DNA of 64,000 nucleotides from Balanoglossus misakiensis. Lineage: Eukaryota > Hemichordata. The stretch's first letter is position 1. Each line of letters begins with the position of its first letter. The notes beneath the pieces were generated by a model. It saw nothing but the letters and a program-made list of their open reading frames with translations, was not told where the DNA came from and did not search any database. The stretch lies in the NCBI GenBank assembly GCA_040954595.2, contig CM082588.2:2976001-3040000 (forward strand), written 5' to 3'. Positions 1 through 58,084 of this stretch are shown piece by piece. Made by a program: the position numbers and the translations under genes.

Positions 1-1983
1 AATACCAGAGTGAAACGACAGACACCGATTTAAAACTCGGTATGTATTCAGAAACTCGGCTGCTGTGACGTCAAAGACATGAATGAAAACCGATAGCCCG
101 AAACATTGGTCTTTAAAAGAACAATGTCGAGAGGGGATGGCAGGGAGGAAGGGAAGTAAGAGGGGAGAGCGAAAAAGCTCTTTACAGTAATACCTGGATA
201 CTACAACTTTCTCCAGTTGTTTTAAAAGCCAGAAGTGATTATAAAGTACAGTACAACTACTTCCCACTACTTTATATTCAAATAACATTCTTCAAACTAA
301 TTATATGTCACTATCGCTTCACATATTACAGATCTTTCTACAACCACTTCAGGAGAGCAGACTTACAACGACAACGAGAAGGCGATGTCAACATTTAAAG
401 AATATCCAGCCGCCATAGAGAACGAATACACATTTAGTAATTAAATATACACATTGCAATTTTAAAGACTTTTACTTCGCGTCACTTAAGGATACTTCCA
501 GTCAACGATGTAAATATTCTAACGAGAAACATGACAAACAACTGTCGTCTCTTTTACTTCGTGTCGACAGTTTAAAGTTCTATTTACTTATATTGATTTT
601 AGTTTAGTGCATTGGCTTTAAGTTGGCCATGAATTTCATTTTCTAAGCGTGCGGAATCTTATTTCCGTTAAAGATTTACATTTAAAAATATATAATGTCA
701 AAAGACGATGCTGTAATCATCCTATATATTAAATGACATGCTTGCAGGACCCGATCAGCTGAGGCATAAGCCAAACAATACACCCAGTTTTGAACTTACA
801 GTTAGAAACCAAACTCGTTATTTTGTATGACAACCACGAATAAGTGCGATTGTTTGAACCAAACACCTTCTGTATGTTTTGTAAGTTTATAAATATATTA
901 CCTGAATTCAATGAATAAAGTAACTTTTTACTGAACTTGGACGTACATGCAAATGTTTAGCTTTCCTGTCACACTAAACCATGTGGGCGTCAAGAGACAC
1001 TGACCAGATCGACCAAAACCACAGTCCAATATGGATAGTACATGCTGATGTCTCTGGTGAGAAAGTTTCTCCCCTAAGAAGCACTACAGTAAACACAAAT
1101 GCGTAAGAAAAAAACACTGACCCGCACATAAATAATGCCGTGTAATTCAACATTGATTCACGGTTCAATGCCACCTACGTTGGGAAATGTAGACTGATGT
1201 TGTTTGAATATTACTGGACAGGTGTGCGTGTGCCGGCGAGGGGGGGGGGGGTATGATTTCACTTGAAATCATGCTTTTCTCTATACAGTATAAAGTACCT
1301 TGTATATCCTTTTCGCTATACAATGTACTTTCTGCAGTGAACGTAACATAAGAGGTTGTGTACTCACTTACTGCTTGGCATCTTCTCCCGTCAAAGTGCT
1401 GGGGTACCGGTGGTCGAGCCTTCGATCCATGCGACGAGCGGACGACACACACAATCCTTATGAAATGGCACTTTCCTTCCACGCAGTCCCGGCACGGTAA
1501 ATTTTTTCCACGAGAAGTTCTCCACAAAATCCGCGAACAAACGTTAATCCTCCTAAGACTCTACATCATACATCATGATGTTTTTCTATATCCATTTCTT
1601 GGTAAATTCCGCCGTTATCCGACACAGTGCTTTCACTGCGAAAGTGGTGACACTATTGACGTGACGAGCACAAAATTAGTGAAAGCACGTGGCGCGCCCC
1701 CTCTCATTGGCTGACAGGAAGGCATTGATGACACCGTGTGCTTCACCGTGATTGGTCATATTTTACACCAGGTGTTGCTGACGTGTCGGAAGCCGGATAA
1801 TGCACAATCGTTCAGATGTTGGATGCCACTCGATCAGACGTGCGGTCATCGTGTCGTTCAACATCTGAACAATTGCCCACCACTTTATGCAGATTCTGAA
1901 CAATAAACTTTGATCTTTAGAACAATAGGCGGCCACGTCAGTTTACAAAAAGATAAAGACCACTTGAATGTTGTATATCAGCG
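1..1983. other. Non-genic stretch with small inverted repeats
   Basis: I see no convincing coding exon here; the open frames are short and have no recognisable domain. The stretch holds a 12-base G run at about 1240-1251. It also holds an inverted repeat with 11-bp perfect arms (1627-1637 and 1678-1688) and a second with 17-bp arms differing at one base (1805-1821 and 1859-1875). Around 1640-1800 it is locally richer in GC and CpG, with CCAAT-type (ATTGG) and TGACGT-type words. That could be a promoter of a gene outside the window, but nothing shows it. Confidence 0.5.
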
Positions 1984-2055
1984 TCCCATATGGTCTAGTG
2001 GTTAGGATTTGGCGCTCTCACCGCCAAGGCCCGGGTTCAATTCCCGGTGTGGGAA
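1984..2055 (+). tRNA. tRNA-Glu (anticodon CTC)
   Basis: A 72-base cloverleaf can be folded completely. The acceptor stem TCCCATA (1984-1990) pairs with TGTGGGA (2048-2054), with one T-G wobble, and is followed by discriminator A at 2055. The anticodon stem TGGCG/CGCCA encloses loop CTCTCAC, giving anticodon CTC (glutamate, codon GAG). The T arm is CCGGG-TTCAATT-CCCGG. The internal promoter A box (TGGTCTAGTGG) and B box (GGTTCAATTCC) match RNA polymerase III consensus, and a T5 run at 2062-2066 would terminate transcription. CCA is not encoded, as expected for a nuclear tRNA. No intron is seen. Confidence 0.95.
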
Positions 2056-2061
2056 CCATTC

Positions 2062-2066
2062 TTTTT
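2062..2066 (+). terminator. RNA polymerase III T-run terminator of tRNA-Glu
   Basis: Five consecutive T residues begin seven bases after the discriminator base of the tRNA, the usual distance and length for Pol III termination. Confidence 0.75.
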
Positions 2067-3758
2067 AGTCTCCGCAAACAAATAGTTCCCCAGCATCACT
2101 TGATGTACTTCGCAATTCAAAATACGGCCGAATTTTTCCTCAATTCTATCTATGATAGTGCTTTTTTTAGTCCCCTTTTAGTTTAACATTTACCAAGATA
2201 TTTATCAGAGTTTTAAAAAGCATCGCTTACTGTTTTTGAAATAACACATTTTCGCACAGGACAGTTGATCAATGCCCAGCTGATCACAAGAAAAGAACAA
2301 ATAAACACTTTAAAGTTCTTCAAGCAGACCATAATGTGTCTGAAAACTAGAGTATTTTTTATTCATTCAATTGAATATCAGAGAATTTAGTACAATGCAA
2401 ATTTGATTATGAAAATAAAACTCTAACAGCTACATTCATTTCTGGAATGTACAAACGGTAATAAATTGTGAAAAGATGACAATAGTCAGCAGTAATCATT
2501 TTATATAATCATTTACATGACTGTATGAGTTTGGACGGAAAGGTATTTTAGTCACACAACATATATGCTATACACAGATATATAAAAACAGAGAAAAGAA
2601 TTGGTTACTTTTTCAGAAAAAATTGGAGGGGTTCATACTGACAAGAAAGTACCAATTTTGTTCACCCTAGTGCCTAATGGCATGTCTGGTAGACTTTATG
2701 AAATATAAGTAATGTAAGATTAAACCTGGGATTCTTGGGGTGATAAGAGTTAATCCTGGTAAATTTGTCACTGTTTTAGGAATGTACAATACTGACCCTT
2801 ACAATGCTGAACCAGTAGTAACCTGTGCTACACATGCACACGATACTTCTGTTTCAGAAGAACAAGGGTAAAGTAAAAAAACTTCACGACTTCACATAAA
2901 CGCGACCTTATCTTTACATCTGTACATGCGTCATTTTACAAAACCGTGCATCCATAGAAAAAAAAGCCTTACTCAGAAGCCCTTGGTATGGTATTTACAT
3001 AACAGACGATTTTGTATGTACCCTTCCGATGATATTGGAATTGCTTGGGATTGCAACAATAGGCGCTTTTGGTGGGTGGTGATCTTTTATGGCTAGCTTG
3101 GGGAACTTGGGTATTTTTTACACAGAGACAAATATACACCAGCCTTGGGAAACACGTAGCAGTTCTGACAAAGCTTTGGGTGAATGGTGTTTTTTTAAAG
3201 TGCAGTGTAATACGTATACAGCATTGACAATCTCTCCTTTTTCGACTTTAGCATAATGTTATCTGCAAGCTTCAGTGAACTTCTGCAGTAGGTGTGTTTG
3301 TGACGTTGTCTGACGTGAGGCCTTTTCGATTATTTCATAACTACGGAAACAGTTCCGTGGAAAAAAGCAGCCTGATAAACTCCATGACATCCTACGAGTG
3401 CATTATTTTTTCAGCTGTGGTCGTCATTTTTTTATATCAAAAGTGCGATTATCAGACAGAAATAAACGTCAGAAATAACACTCAGGTGGATCTGAACACA
3501 CACAAGGGCTATTAAAGGGAGTGATGGTAGTAGGGAGAACAGCCAAACACATGCTTGCATCATCATTGGAGGGGCAAAGGGGGGATATGTGCACAGTGCG
3601 TTTCAGTACATGCTTGCTAGCCATGCAAAGTTGTGAATACAATCACAGAAGGGTCCACACAGTCTGTGAAAACAAGACAAAAAAACAACCCAGACCAAGT
3701 TCTGGTCTGAATGTGACAGAAGAGTGGGGGGGGGGGGGGTGAAAAAAACACTAAGGGC
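2067..3758. other. Intergenic DNA and probable 3' UTR of the dynein gene
   Basis: No exon is recognised here. Read on the minus strand this lies directly downstream of the dynein stop codon, so at least its right part is probably 3' UTR. A minus-strand AATAAA (plus-strand TTTATT at 2358-2363) is a candidate polyadenylation signal, which would give a UTR of about 1.4 kb. A 14-base G run lies at 3726-3739, just below the stop codon. The remainder is AT-rich and featureless. Confidence 0.4.
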
Positions 3759-49515
<45,757 letters not shown>

Positions 49516-50290
49516 TATCGGGCTAGCGTGAGTTAAGAGCTCAACGAAAGCAAATGAGCTCCCGAGAGAGCAAAATAATCCAACAACCTCCTTGCAGACA
49601 GGTAGACCTAAGTTATGTTTACCGTCGCACTGTTGGCCGCCATTTTGGAGATTGTTGTCGTTAGGAACCAAAAGTTCCCGGATGTTGTTCCTATCCTGGG
49701 AGCGCCGCTGTTCACAAAACTTTTCGATTACTTTGTTTTTTATTTAGCAACGTAGTTTAACCCAATTCACCAGATGCAGTTGACATGTCTTATACTAAGG
49801 AGTTTATTTTCTTTTCAGTACAACAAAAACAAGTTTTACATTGAATCATGCTCAATAAAATCATGTAGACAATACAAAGGTCACAGTACCTCAGTTGACA
49901 AATTACAAGCATGTTTTTCATGAAGTCCATAATAAATTATCTGTGTACACAAAACCCATTTTGGTAATGCCATCCTAAATAAAACTTTTCCATTACGCTG
50001 TCGTCATGATTTTAGGTAAAAAAATATAAAGTTTATGTTGTTTAGCTGCACTCCAGTTTCAAGGCCTCTCAAGAATCATAATCTTGAAATCTGACTGAAT
50101 GAATGACCTTACTTTTGACCAGTTTCGAATGCCTGAAATGGCCATGACAAATAAATTTATTTCATCACATGATCTGTATTCTGATGAGTGAGTTCAACGT
50201 ACACAATACAATGTGCTTGTAAAAACATGACAATGGTGATTTGAACCAGACTGTCACTGAACATAAATAACATATAAAATCTTTTAATAA
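49516..50290. promoter_or_regulatory. Intergenic: dynein 5' flank and SLC35F 3' flank
   Basis: This 775-bp stretch separates two minus-strand genes. Near 49635-49645, in the likely dynein 5' UTR, GGCCGCCATTTTGG is a YY1-type element often found at or just after TSSs. There is no upstream in-frame ATG. The left end of the next gene's 3' UTR, AT-rich, begins below 50291. No other gene is visible. Confidence 0.4.
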
Positions 50291-52666
50291 TTAATCGTTA
50301 ATGCTTGTGTTCAGTGCCTCTGTTTCACTCGGTCCTTCGTTATCACGATTTGATGCTGCGTTAATTGGCACTGGTTCTTCTGTTGTCAATGTTTGATTAT
50401 TTGTCCTGGTTCTGTCGCCGGCTTCAGCATCCATACGGGAATAACTACTATCCCTTGGTGCTTCTGCTGTTGGTTTTACACTGTAGACGATTAAACCGAT
50501 GACGATGGTGGAAAATGCCAGGATGTAGAGTGGAGTGAACTGAAAAATAGACAGAGCTGGAAATTAGAATGGTCTACAGAAAAGATCTCCATTATGAATA
50601 TTCACTTTCCATCCACTGGCAGTACAAAGGGCATGCCTCTACCCATATCCATACCACACAACGTTGTCACGTAACACTCTCAAGAAAGATTTACCAATTC
50701 TAATCATGACCCCCTACCTTATATTGAAAGATAAACAAACCGCAGAAGAACGTGTAGAAGTCGGCTGTCAGAATGGACAGGTTGACGACGGTGGCGCTGC
50801 TTATGTTAATGACCACAGGAAACAGTGAGTAGAGAAGGAACAAACACAGAGCGAATCCCAGCAGCAACAGGACTACTTCAGTGCTCCAGGACAGAGAGGC
50901 CAGTTCATGTCTCTCCAGAACAACTCTGAAAATGTGATCAAAATAGACAATGTTACCAGAATATGGGACTTAGATTGTGGTGAATACATGGAAACTTTCT
51001 GTGTTATTATGTGTGTGTGTGTATACTATGTAATTTTCCTCTGTGAGGGTTCATACTTCAGTGTTGATGACGAGTTAATAATGAATACTTACAGTTGGAT
51101 TCCACTGATCAAACTGGCCCACATTCCCAGCATTGCAAGGAATTCAACCCGGCTGAAGTTCCTGATGGCAAACTCCTCTGCTACATTAGACACACCATAA
51201 AGAGAGGCACCAACCAAGCAGAGCATGTCACCGAGAAATTTATCAGAACCTGCAAAACAAAGTAAAATTGTGGATCAACATGAATAGCTCCCTCTAGTGA
51301 TGAGACTAGTAAATCCTGAACATATACATGTAGTTTGCTATCTTTCTGGGCGCTTCTGTTTGTTTGTTTTTGAGTAAAACCATAATTATATCTCCTGAAA
51401 CTGTAAGTTTTCTTGGCTGCTAATGGTTCTGAATGTTCTCCTACCTCCAAAGTGTGACCTGCCGGCATGGAGATCAGATCCAACCAATGCTCCAACGCCG
51501 AGAAGACAGACTGCAACACCAATGTAATGCAGCCAGCGGTATCTCACTCTCAGTACAATGAACGAGAGTAACAGTACAACAGGGATGGTTATACAGTCCA
51601 GCAGCTGTGGTGAATAAATGAGAATGATAGCATTGTATTTGATTATTATGCCAGGCGAGTCATAAAAGTACACGTGTTCAACTTTCATATTGTGAGAGAT
51701 TCACCACATTTCACAATTACCTGTATGCTTGTCAAATTAGTGTACTGGTATGCCTTCACAACAAGATAGTTCGCCTCTACATCCACAATCGCCACAAATA
51801 AATACTTCCACCAACGAGCCTTGAACATTGTCTTGAAGCCATCCCTGCCACTGACGAAGAACAGTTGAATGCCATAGACTATCCCCAGGAGAAGATAGTT
51901 AGTGAAACTCTGGGCTGTTGGTGCAGCGACACCATGTCGGTCAAACAACAGTTGACTTGTCACCGATGTCCCGCAGATTAATAAGGACAGCATCTGACCA
52001 AAGAGACATATCTTCAAAAATTTCCTGGGGAAGCAAAAGGATGCATAGTTACTGTGGTATGTATCTGACGGATTGATTGACAGATTAATTGGTTATTGAT
52101 TGATTGATTGATTGACAGATTAGAAATTCTTCTGTCTATAAGGCAGGCTGAGGAATCACACTGACTGTGATAGCTTGATTCAACTAGGCGCAATCAGTGT
52201 GATTCTGATGCCTGTGATGCAAGCCATCAATGCCTCACTGATGAAGCTTGATCATGCTGATGTGAATGTGTCACGTGGGGAGGAGGGAAGTGACGTCTGT
52301 CCAGTGTTTTGGTGGATCCATATTGTTCTGTGTGCTCTGAAATGACTGACGTTCACACCACAAGTTGAACAGTTGGCTCCTAACATAAAATATAATCGTG
52401 CACTCATCAACTTTTCATCCAATACGTGATCACTCCTTCCACATGGTGAGCAAACATCAAGATCAATGTCAATTGTCCTTCATTTTCATGGCAAATCCCA
52501 GTGGACTTGCACTTATGATAAAACGTGGACTTTCTGCGAAAAAATAATGTACCTACATTGTGAAAACTGGCGAAACTTTCCTTCTGAACTTTATAAACAG
52601 TGTCGTGGCATCCCTTTTATTTTCGATGGTGGGTTGTTCCCGTTCTCCAGCGTTGGACGTAGCCAT
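50291..52666 (-). CDS. SLC35F2: Solute carrier family 35 member F1/F2-like transporter (6 exons, 395 aa)
   Basis: Exons: 52557-52666, 51721-52024, 51445-51604, 51093-51249, 50718-50925, 50291-50539, totalling 1,188 nt with exact frame. The start ATG at 52664-52666 has an ideal context (CACCATGG), and the stop TAA is at 50291-50293. This is a drug/metabolite-transporter (EamA-type) protein with about ten hydrophobic segments. The diagnostic SLC35F1/F2 blocks are GQMLSLLICGTSVTSQ, WWKYLFVAIVDVEANY, VKAYQYTNLTSIQLLDC and VAVCLLGVGALVGSD. Others are LYGVSNVAEEF and VVNLSILTADFYTFFCGLF. Vertebrate SLC35F2 lies at the plasma membrane, imports the drug YM155, and has been reported to carry queuine/queuosine. 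The short Ser/Thr-rich C-terminal tail is cytosolic by prediction. The assignment to F2 rather than F1 rests on the RAB39 neighbour. Confidence 0.92.
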
Positions 52667-53177
52667 GGTGCACTCATACACGTGCTAGAAGCGATCGACC
52701 ATGTGCGTTTACGTTGATATCAGGGCATGACCTTAAAACGAGTGTTTTGATTGGTGGTGTAGTAGTGACCCAGGTCAAGCTGTAAATTTCTATTTCCAGG
52801 AAAATGAATTCCCTTCGGAAACTTTGCCTATATATTTTTCCAGAACTCTTAATAGAATTCATACATTTAATTTTTTAAAGGGTAAAATTAAACGATTCAT
52901 TACAGTTCGCTTTAGATCGGTGAAAGTCTGTCAATTTTAGACATTTGTGCACCAATCAGATTAGCCGTATTCGATTGGAAGGCGGTGTGGATTAATCAGG
53001 TGATCGGGTCAGCTGACCGGAAGTACTTGTCTGTAATTTATATATATTCGAAATTGGAGTTGGGGGAAGTCCTCCTTGCCGGTGAACACAGACGTTTTCC
53101 TCATTACCTTCGAAGAAATATCCTCATCGCCGATCACATATATATATTTCTATAATTTTAGTAATGGAAGCTTTGTG
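52667..53177. promoter_or_regulatory. Bidirectional promoter region between SLC35F and RAB39
   Basis: Only 511 bp separate the two divergent start codons, so one shared regulatory region is likely. Visible words include TCAGCTGACC near 53010 and a TATATA-rich stretch at 53038-53047. A pyrimidine-rich TTCTATAATTTTAG at about 53148-53161 resembles a splice acceptor, which would mean RAB39 has a 5' UTR intron. No other gene fits here. Confidence 0.5.
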
Positions 53178-55027
53178 ATGGATCCGCCAGGGTTACCAGC
53201 AGAAGTTATATGGGAGTACCAGTTTCGGTTGATTTTGATCGGTGACTCAACCGTCGGCAAGTCCTCGCTTTTGCGAAGGTTTTGCGATGGGAAGTTTGTT
53301 GAATTTTCCGACCCGACAGTCGGTGTGGACTTCTTTGCCAGGCTACTTGAAGTTCAGCCGGGAATCAGGGTGAAACTGCAGCTCTGGGATACGGCTGGCC
53401 AGGAGCGTTTTCGGTGAGTTTTTGCTCAGATCCGTGGTTATTCACCCTGACCCCGGCGCGGCGACTCGCGTACAATAATCGATCGCCCTATCTGTGTACT
53501 TGAGGGCCAAGGTGGGCGTGTTTTTGTTTACATGTAGTTAAACAGTTATATGCTAATTATTGCAACAAAACAATCGCCTGGTCATTATCACCTCCGACAC
53601 GATTATCGCCACCCAATGATGTCGCGCGTCGGGCGCGTGAAATCCCATCTGTTTACGTCATGTTTCATTTCATGCGCATGGCAACATTTAACACGTCAGC
53701 TCCCCAGATGTTAATAATAATCTTCCTGGCTATTGGGCTATTTGGGAGATCGGGAAAATGCCACGTTGTCCATGCTTACACTTCAACATCAAACGACCTT
53801 TTTTTACATGTATGTTGAAGTCTGTTGGAAATTTAGATACTCCGCAGACTTGTCATATTCTGAATGTAAATGATGCAATATATCCACAAGGAAGTTATTC
53901 AACCTGCATATGTAAAGCCAGCATTACATAACAATGTTATAAATAAATATATTTACTGCAGATATGTTTTGTAGATTTCTTTTGCATCTTGAAATATACA
54001 AAAACCCACGTTCATTGTAGATTTCATTTTCAATTCACATAGCTGGACCGTCAAAGTGTCACTTGGCAACAGTAGCTGTTGCTATGGTGTGAATTCTTCT
54101 ACAGCATAAGATTAGATTTCAGCTGTCAGTCATCTCTGACCTTTGACTCTGTCTCCATTGGCCTTACAAAACATGTGATTTTATAATCTGTTTGTTGTTT
54201 ATGGCCTGTCCTTCATAGTCCGCCTCAGGTCCTCCATCTTTACTGTCACAAGGTCAAACGCTCAAACCAAGCTGACCTTTCCTCTGACCCTGAAGGTCAT
54301 ACAGAGTCAAATAAAGGCCTACAAACATCCTTGTGGTTTTTCAGAAGGCCTTGAAGGCTCTGTAGTTGCTGGTCTCGACATGAAAATATTTTCATGATCT
54401 GTTGCAGCTGTTCCTAATGTGTCACTCAGACTTTTTTTCTTTTCCCATGAAGCAGAATCGATTGCATTAATGTTAATTTGTTGGTTGCCGATATTGGCCT
54501 GATTGAAATCCAACAAACATATGTGGCTTGGCACAGACTATATATTTAGCATGTTTGGTTGCTGGGAGTTTTAATGCATGGCTTTTGTTCACCTTTTCAG
54601 CTCCATCACGACGTCGTACTACCGGAACTCGGTGGGAGGCATGCTGGTCTATGACATTGCCAACCGGGCAAGCTTTGAACATTTACAAGACTGGCTGGAA
54701 GAGGCTTACGACAACGTGAACCCGGACAAGATCGTCTTCATGGTGATCGGGCACAAGTCGGACATGGAGGAGCAGCGGCAGGTCTTACGAGAGGAAGGGG
54801 AGAAGTTCGCGAAGGCCTACGGGATGAAATACATTGAGACGTCGGCCAAGACGTGCCAGAATGTGGAGGAGGCGTTCAAGATCATCAGTGTGGACATTTA
54901 TAAGATGGTGAAGAGCGGTCAGCTGCCGGTCCGAGAGGGGTGGGACGGGGTCAAGAGCGGGTTCCTGCCGCGTCACACGCTACAGCTGCAAGATCCGGAG
55001 GGAGAGCCACACAAAGTCTGCTGTTGA
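53178..55027 (+). CDS. RAB39: RAB39 small GTPase (2 exons, 220 aa)
   Basis: Exons 53178-53413 and 54601-55027 (663 nt) are joined by a GT/AG intron within the codon for Arg in RFRSIT. Rab GTPases recruit effectors to membranes; RAB39 acts in endolysosomal and autophagic traffic. The G1 loop GDSTVGKS, switch [11 protein letters not shown]3 [12 protein letters not shown]4 GHKSD (the RAB39-type replacement of NKxD) and G5 ETSAK are all present. RAB39-specific sequence includes [46 protein letters not shown] and GWDGVKSGF. The protein ends KVCC, a double-cysteine geranylgeranylation site. The ATG at 53178 was chosen because [16 protein letters not shown] aligns with vertebrate N-termini; the upstream open frame has no ATG-supported match. 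Confidence 0.96.
53414..54600 (+). other. RAB39 intron
   Basis: A 1,187-bp intron with donor GTGAGT and acceptor CACCTTTTCAG. The first 300 bases are CpG-rich, with several ATCG and GCGC words, as often seen downstream of a housekeeping-type promoter. No other feature is recognised. Confidence 0.8.
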
Positions 55028-55166
55028 AGAAGAGAAACTGTCGGAGTTTGACCCGTTACTTTTATTCATTATCCTGGTGATACTATGTTGTAATTACTCA
55101 CTCTAAAGAAAAACAAATGGGTAAAAATCTTTTAATGGAAAAGAATGCACATCACTCGAATACTGA

Positions 55167-55259
55167 TTAACCCTTTCACCACCATGGTTCAGTCCAAACC
55201 CGTTGTTTCCTATGGTAAGGTTGGACCTGTAAAGAGGGAACTTGGGGTGAAAGGGTTAA
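55167..55259. mobile_element. 93-bp TTAA-flanked fold-back miniature element, copy 3
   Basis: Exactly as long as copy 1 and in the opposite orientation, with intact TTAA ends and intact CCCTTTCACC termini. It is inserted in the RAB39 3' UTR region. Confidence 0.75.
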
Positions 55260-57744
55260 GTGAGATGATCCACTGGGAGATTTCCCATAATGCAGTGAAA
55301 ATATCTCCCATGAAGCCCTTGGATATTTCCTACCATGCGTTGGAATATTTGCATCCTCAAACAATTATGTTTGTTTGGACGTGATTCGAAAATGTGCATT
55401 CAAATCCAAGAACTCGAACACAAAATTTGATTTCCATGGACTTCTCTCATGCTACCATTACATGTAAGAACAAACAGAATGAGTTAAAGACAGAGAGTAC
55501 TAGTAATGTATAAGAAAATATAAAGTACAATGTACAAAATCTCCTATATGTTTATTTTGTGTGAGAAATTCTTTTTATGATCTGTGTTACTCAACTCAAA
55601 CAACATCCGTCTTTGCTGACTGTCTAGATCAAACCATTTATACTCTGTGGTGGTTGAGTCCATTGTTGTCAATATTGGGGTGTGGAAGGGTTGGAATGGG
55701 GGTGAATCTGTCAGTACGAGATAGCTGAAATCCATGTCACAAATTTCATTCTTGTGTATAAGTCACAAAACTATGTTAGAACATCCCAGGTTTATGTTCC
55801 AAAGATCATTGTTCTGTAATCAGTGAAAATAAGCAATTTTTAGTTCTCTTTTACTTTATGAAATCTTGGACAAGGTTTTGTTCTTTTAATTTTTTGTGAT
55901 TTGAGGTCTGTGAGAGTGAGAAATAAATTACTAGTAACTTCTGCAGCTAGCGCAGAGGGCCAGAGTCAAAATGTGAACCTGTGGAGGGTTTGCTGAACGA
56001 GAATACGAACTTGCATGTCTTCTTTTCTGTTGGCCAGTATTTATTGACCTTTTATTTTGATGGCACAGTCTCTTTTTTGTGATAGAATTTTTGCAATCAT
56101 GTGCTTGTTTCCCAAAAGCATTCGGTATGTATGGACAGAGGAATAGTTTTGTGAATCCTATGTTATCAGTTTCAGGCAATTTATATAATTTTCAAGTAGA
56201 GACAGTAAGAGATGAGGGGTTTACAGTTACTGTGACTTGAACCAGTTATTTTCAGGGCGAAAATCAGGACCAACTCCGCACATCATGAAATCAAATTTTT
56301 TGCAAGTGTGTACAGCATTAGAAGTTCGCTGTTGCTAGATTAGACAACTGTGGTCAAACGATACTGAGAACTCAACATTCAAAGAGCTGCAAGCAGGTCA
56401 AAATTTCATAGGCACCCCTGGTGAGAGTTTGTGTGTGTGAACAAGAAACGAAAATGGCACATTTAGAGTAGACTAGAGCTATTTATTGGAATGCTGTGTG
56501 TAAAGGTGATGTATTTGGTAAAGAGATTGAGTACTGTATGAATTAATTTGGTAGTTGTGAGAGAGATATTTTATGAATTTGGTACTAGGTAAGAAAAAAA
56601 ATAGGGAAACTGAATTTTCGTAGGAATGAACTTTATTCTTTACCCTTCCAAAGCTGAACTAACTGTACTGATATTTACTCTCTTTTTTAAATGCAAAGTG
56701 CTTCCAGCGAGCTGCAACATACCTGAACATATCATGTGTTAATGTTCAACATAGAGCAAAATCGTTTCAAATCCTACTTAAAGTGGAACCCTGCCTTCAG
56801 AGAAAACCTTGACTGCTCCATGAAAACACCTACCTGTAAACACTGGTTGTGAATAAAAGTGCTTATTACCAATAGTTCTGCATGTTTAAGGGTAGCCACA
56901 TATTAGAAATGCTTTCCTAACCCTCCCGCTATTTTCAGTACTTGAATATATACCAAACAACACATAGATGAGTGGACTCTCCATACTGAAATGTGTGAAG
57001 CTCATTTTTGAACATTAACAAACCAGCAGATTTTTTGGACCCCCAAGTGCACACTGGATCACCGCTAAGAATCAAATTTGGCACATTTAATTCTCAGCTT
57101 CACTTTCTCTGATTCAGAAGATCAAATCCTTGCTTGTTTTAACTTGTACAAAAATAAATGAGTAATAATACCAATTTGTCAATCTAAACACTACAGATTT
57201 TTATTGGTCCAAAAAATCTGCACATCTGGTACTTTATGGCTTAATATGCAAATATGTACTAATTCAGCATTGTACTATTCAAAATGTTTTGCAGCTTAAT
57301 AATACATACATGTATTTGAAGAGAATTTAACATATTTATTGTAAAAAAGATTTTATGTTTTTGGTGTGGCTGAATGTGTAGGTTTATTCTAATAAATGTT
57401 AAGCATGTCATTAGTGTTGTTTTGCCAGAGAATTATCAGCACTATTTCTGAAATCAAACCACTGTATAAACTGTTAACTTGCTCACCCCTATCCCACCAT
57501 CCACAGAAAAAGATTGAGCTGATCCTACCCCATATTTGTTGATGGTGGATCAGTCTACTTTGAAAGACCACAGGGATGACAGGCTCAATTTGAGGGGGCT
57601 TTTGAGTATAGCATTTATACAAAGTTCATTTCATGTGTAATTTAAAATTTCAGACTATGAATTGGGGATTATGTATACTGTAATGAGTTGAGTTTGTACG
57701 AGTGTCTCAGCATTGTGTGTTGTATTATTTGCTCGTATAAGCTG

Positions 57745-57750
57745 AATAAA
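57745..57750 (+). other. Candidate poly(A) signal for RAB39
   Basis: AATAAA in GCTGAATAAATCC, about 2.7 kb after the stop codon and before the convergent gene's own signal. Confidence 0.4.
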
Positions 57751-57863
57751 TCCTGTAATTTTGAAAAATTAATTTCAATGGATTTGTATTCTTTCCTCAT
57801 CATTCTGTGCTGGGAAAACTAAAATAAGCACAAAAATCGTTGCATCATCAATAAACGTTCACC

Positions 57864-57869
57864 TTTATT
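57864..57869 (-). other. Candidate poly(A) signal for the MFSD8-like gene
   Basis: TTTATT on the plus strand, AATAAA on the minus strand, 216 bp after the TGA stop at 58085-58087. Confidence 0.45.
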
Positions 57870-58084
57870 CTGCTGTCATGTTAGGCATACATTAAAATGT
57901 CATAAAAATGATATAAAGAATACAAATCAAAGTAAATGCAACATTGGTCTTGTAGACCAGATATGATGAGTAAATATTTCACATATATCCGCAATGTTCC
58001 AATGGTGAAATTCATTTTCCGATGGGGATCCCGAGAACTGGCCAATTTCAAGACCTCAGCTGAGGATAAACAATGCAGGCCACA

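Larger units (their letters stand above)
55028..57770 (+). other. RAB39 3' UTR and flank
   Basis: The 2.7 kb after the stop codon is AT-rich and has no coding exon. AATAAA signals occur near 55921, 56852 and 57745. The last is a good candidate for the distal cleavage site, because the convergent MFSD8-like gene ends just beyond it. A 93-bp TTAA-flanked miniature element is inserted at 55167-55259, inside the putative UTR. Confidence 0.5.

Noticed and set aside
1358-1714. 118-codon plus-strand open frame left of the tRNA
   Set aside because: No domain, biased composition or splice context supports it. It overlaps other open frames of similar length and an inverted repeat.
49516-49671. Longer N-terminus of the dynein exon 1 open frame (VPNDNNLQNGGQQ...)
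   Set aside because: Its first codon is TTG and there is no ATG in the extension. The ATG at 49513-49515 has good context and begins the DNAH5-like sequence.
53076-53177. Upstream in-frame extension of RAB39
   Set aside because: There is no ATG-supported start. A splice-acceptor-like tract lies within it, and vertebrate RAB39 proteins start at the position matching the ATG at 53178.
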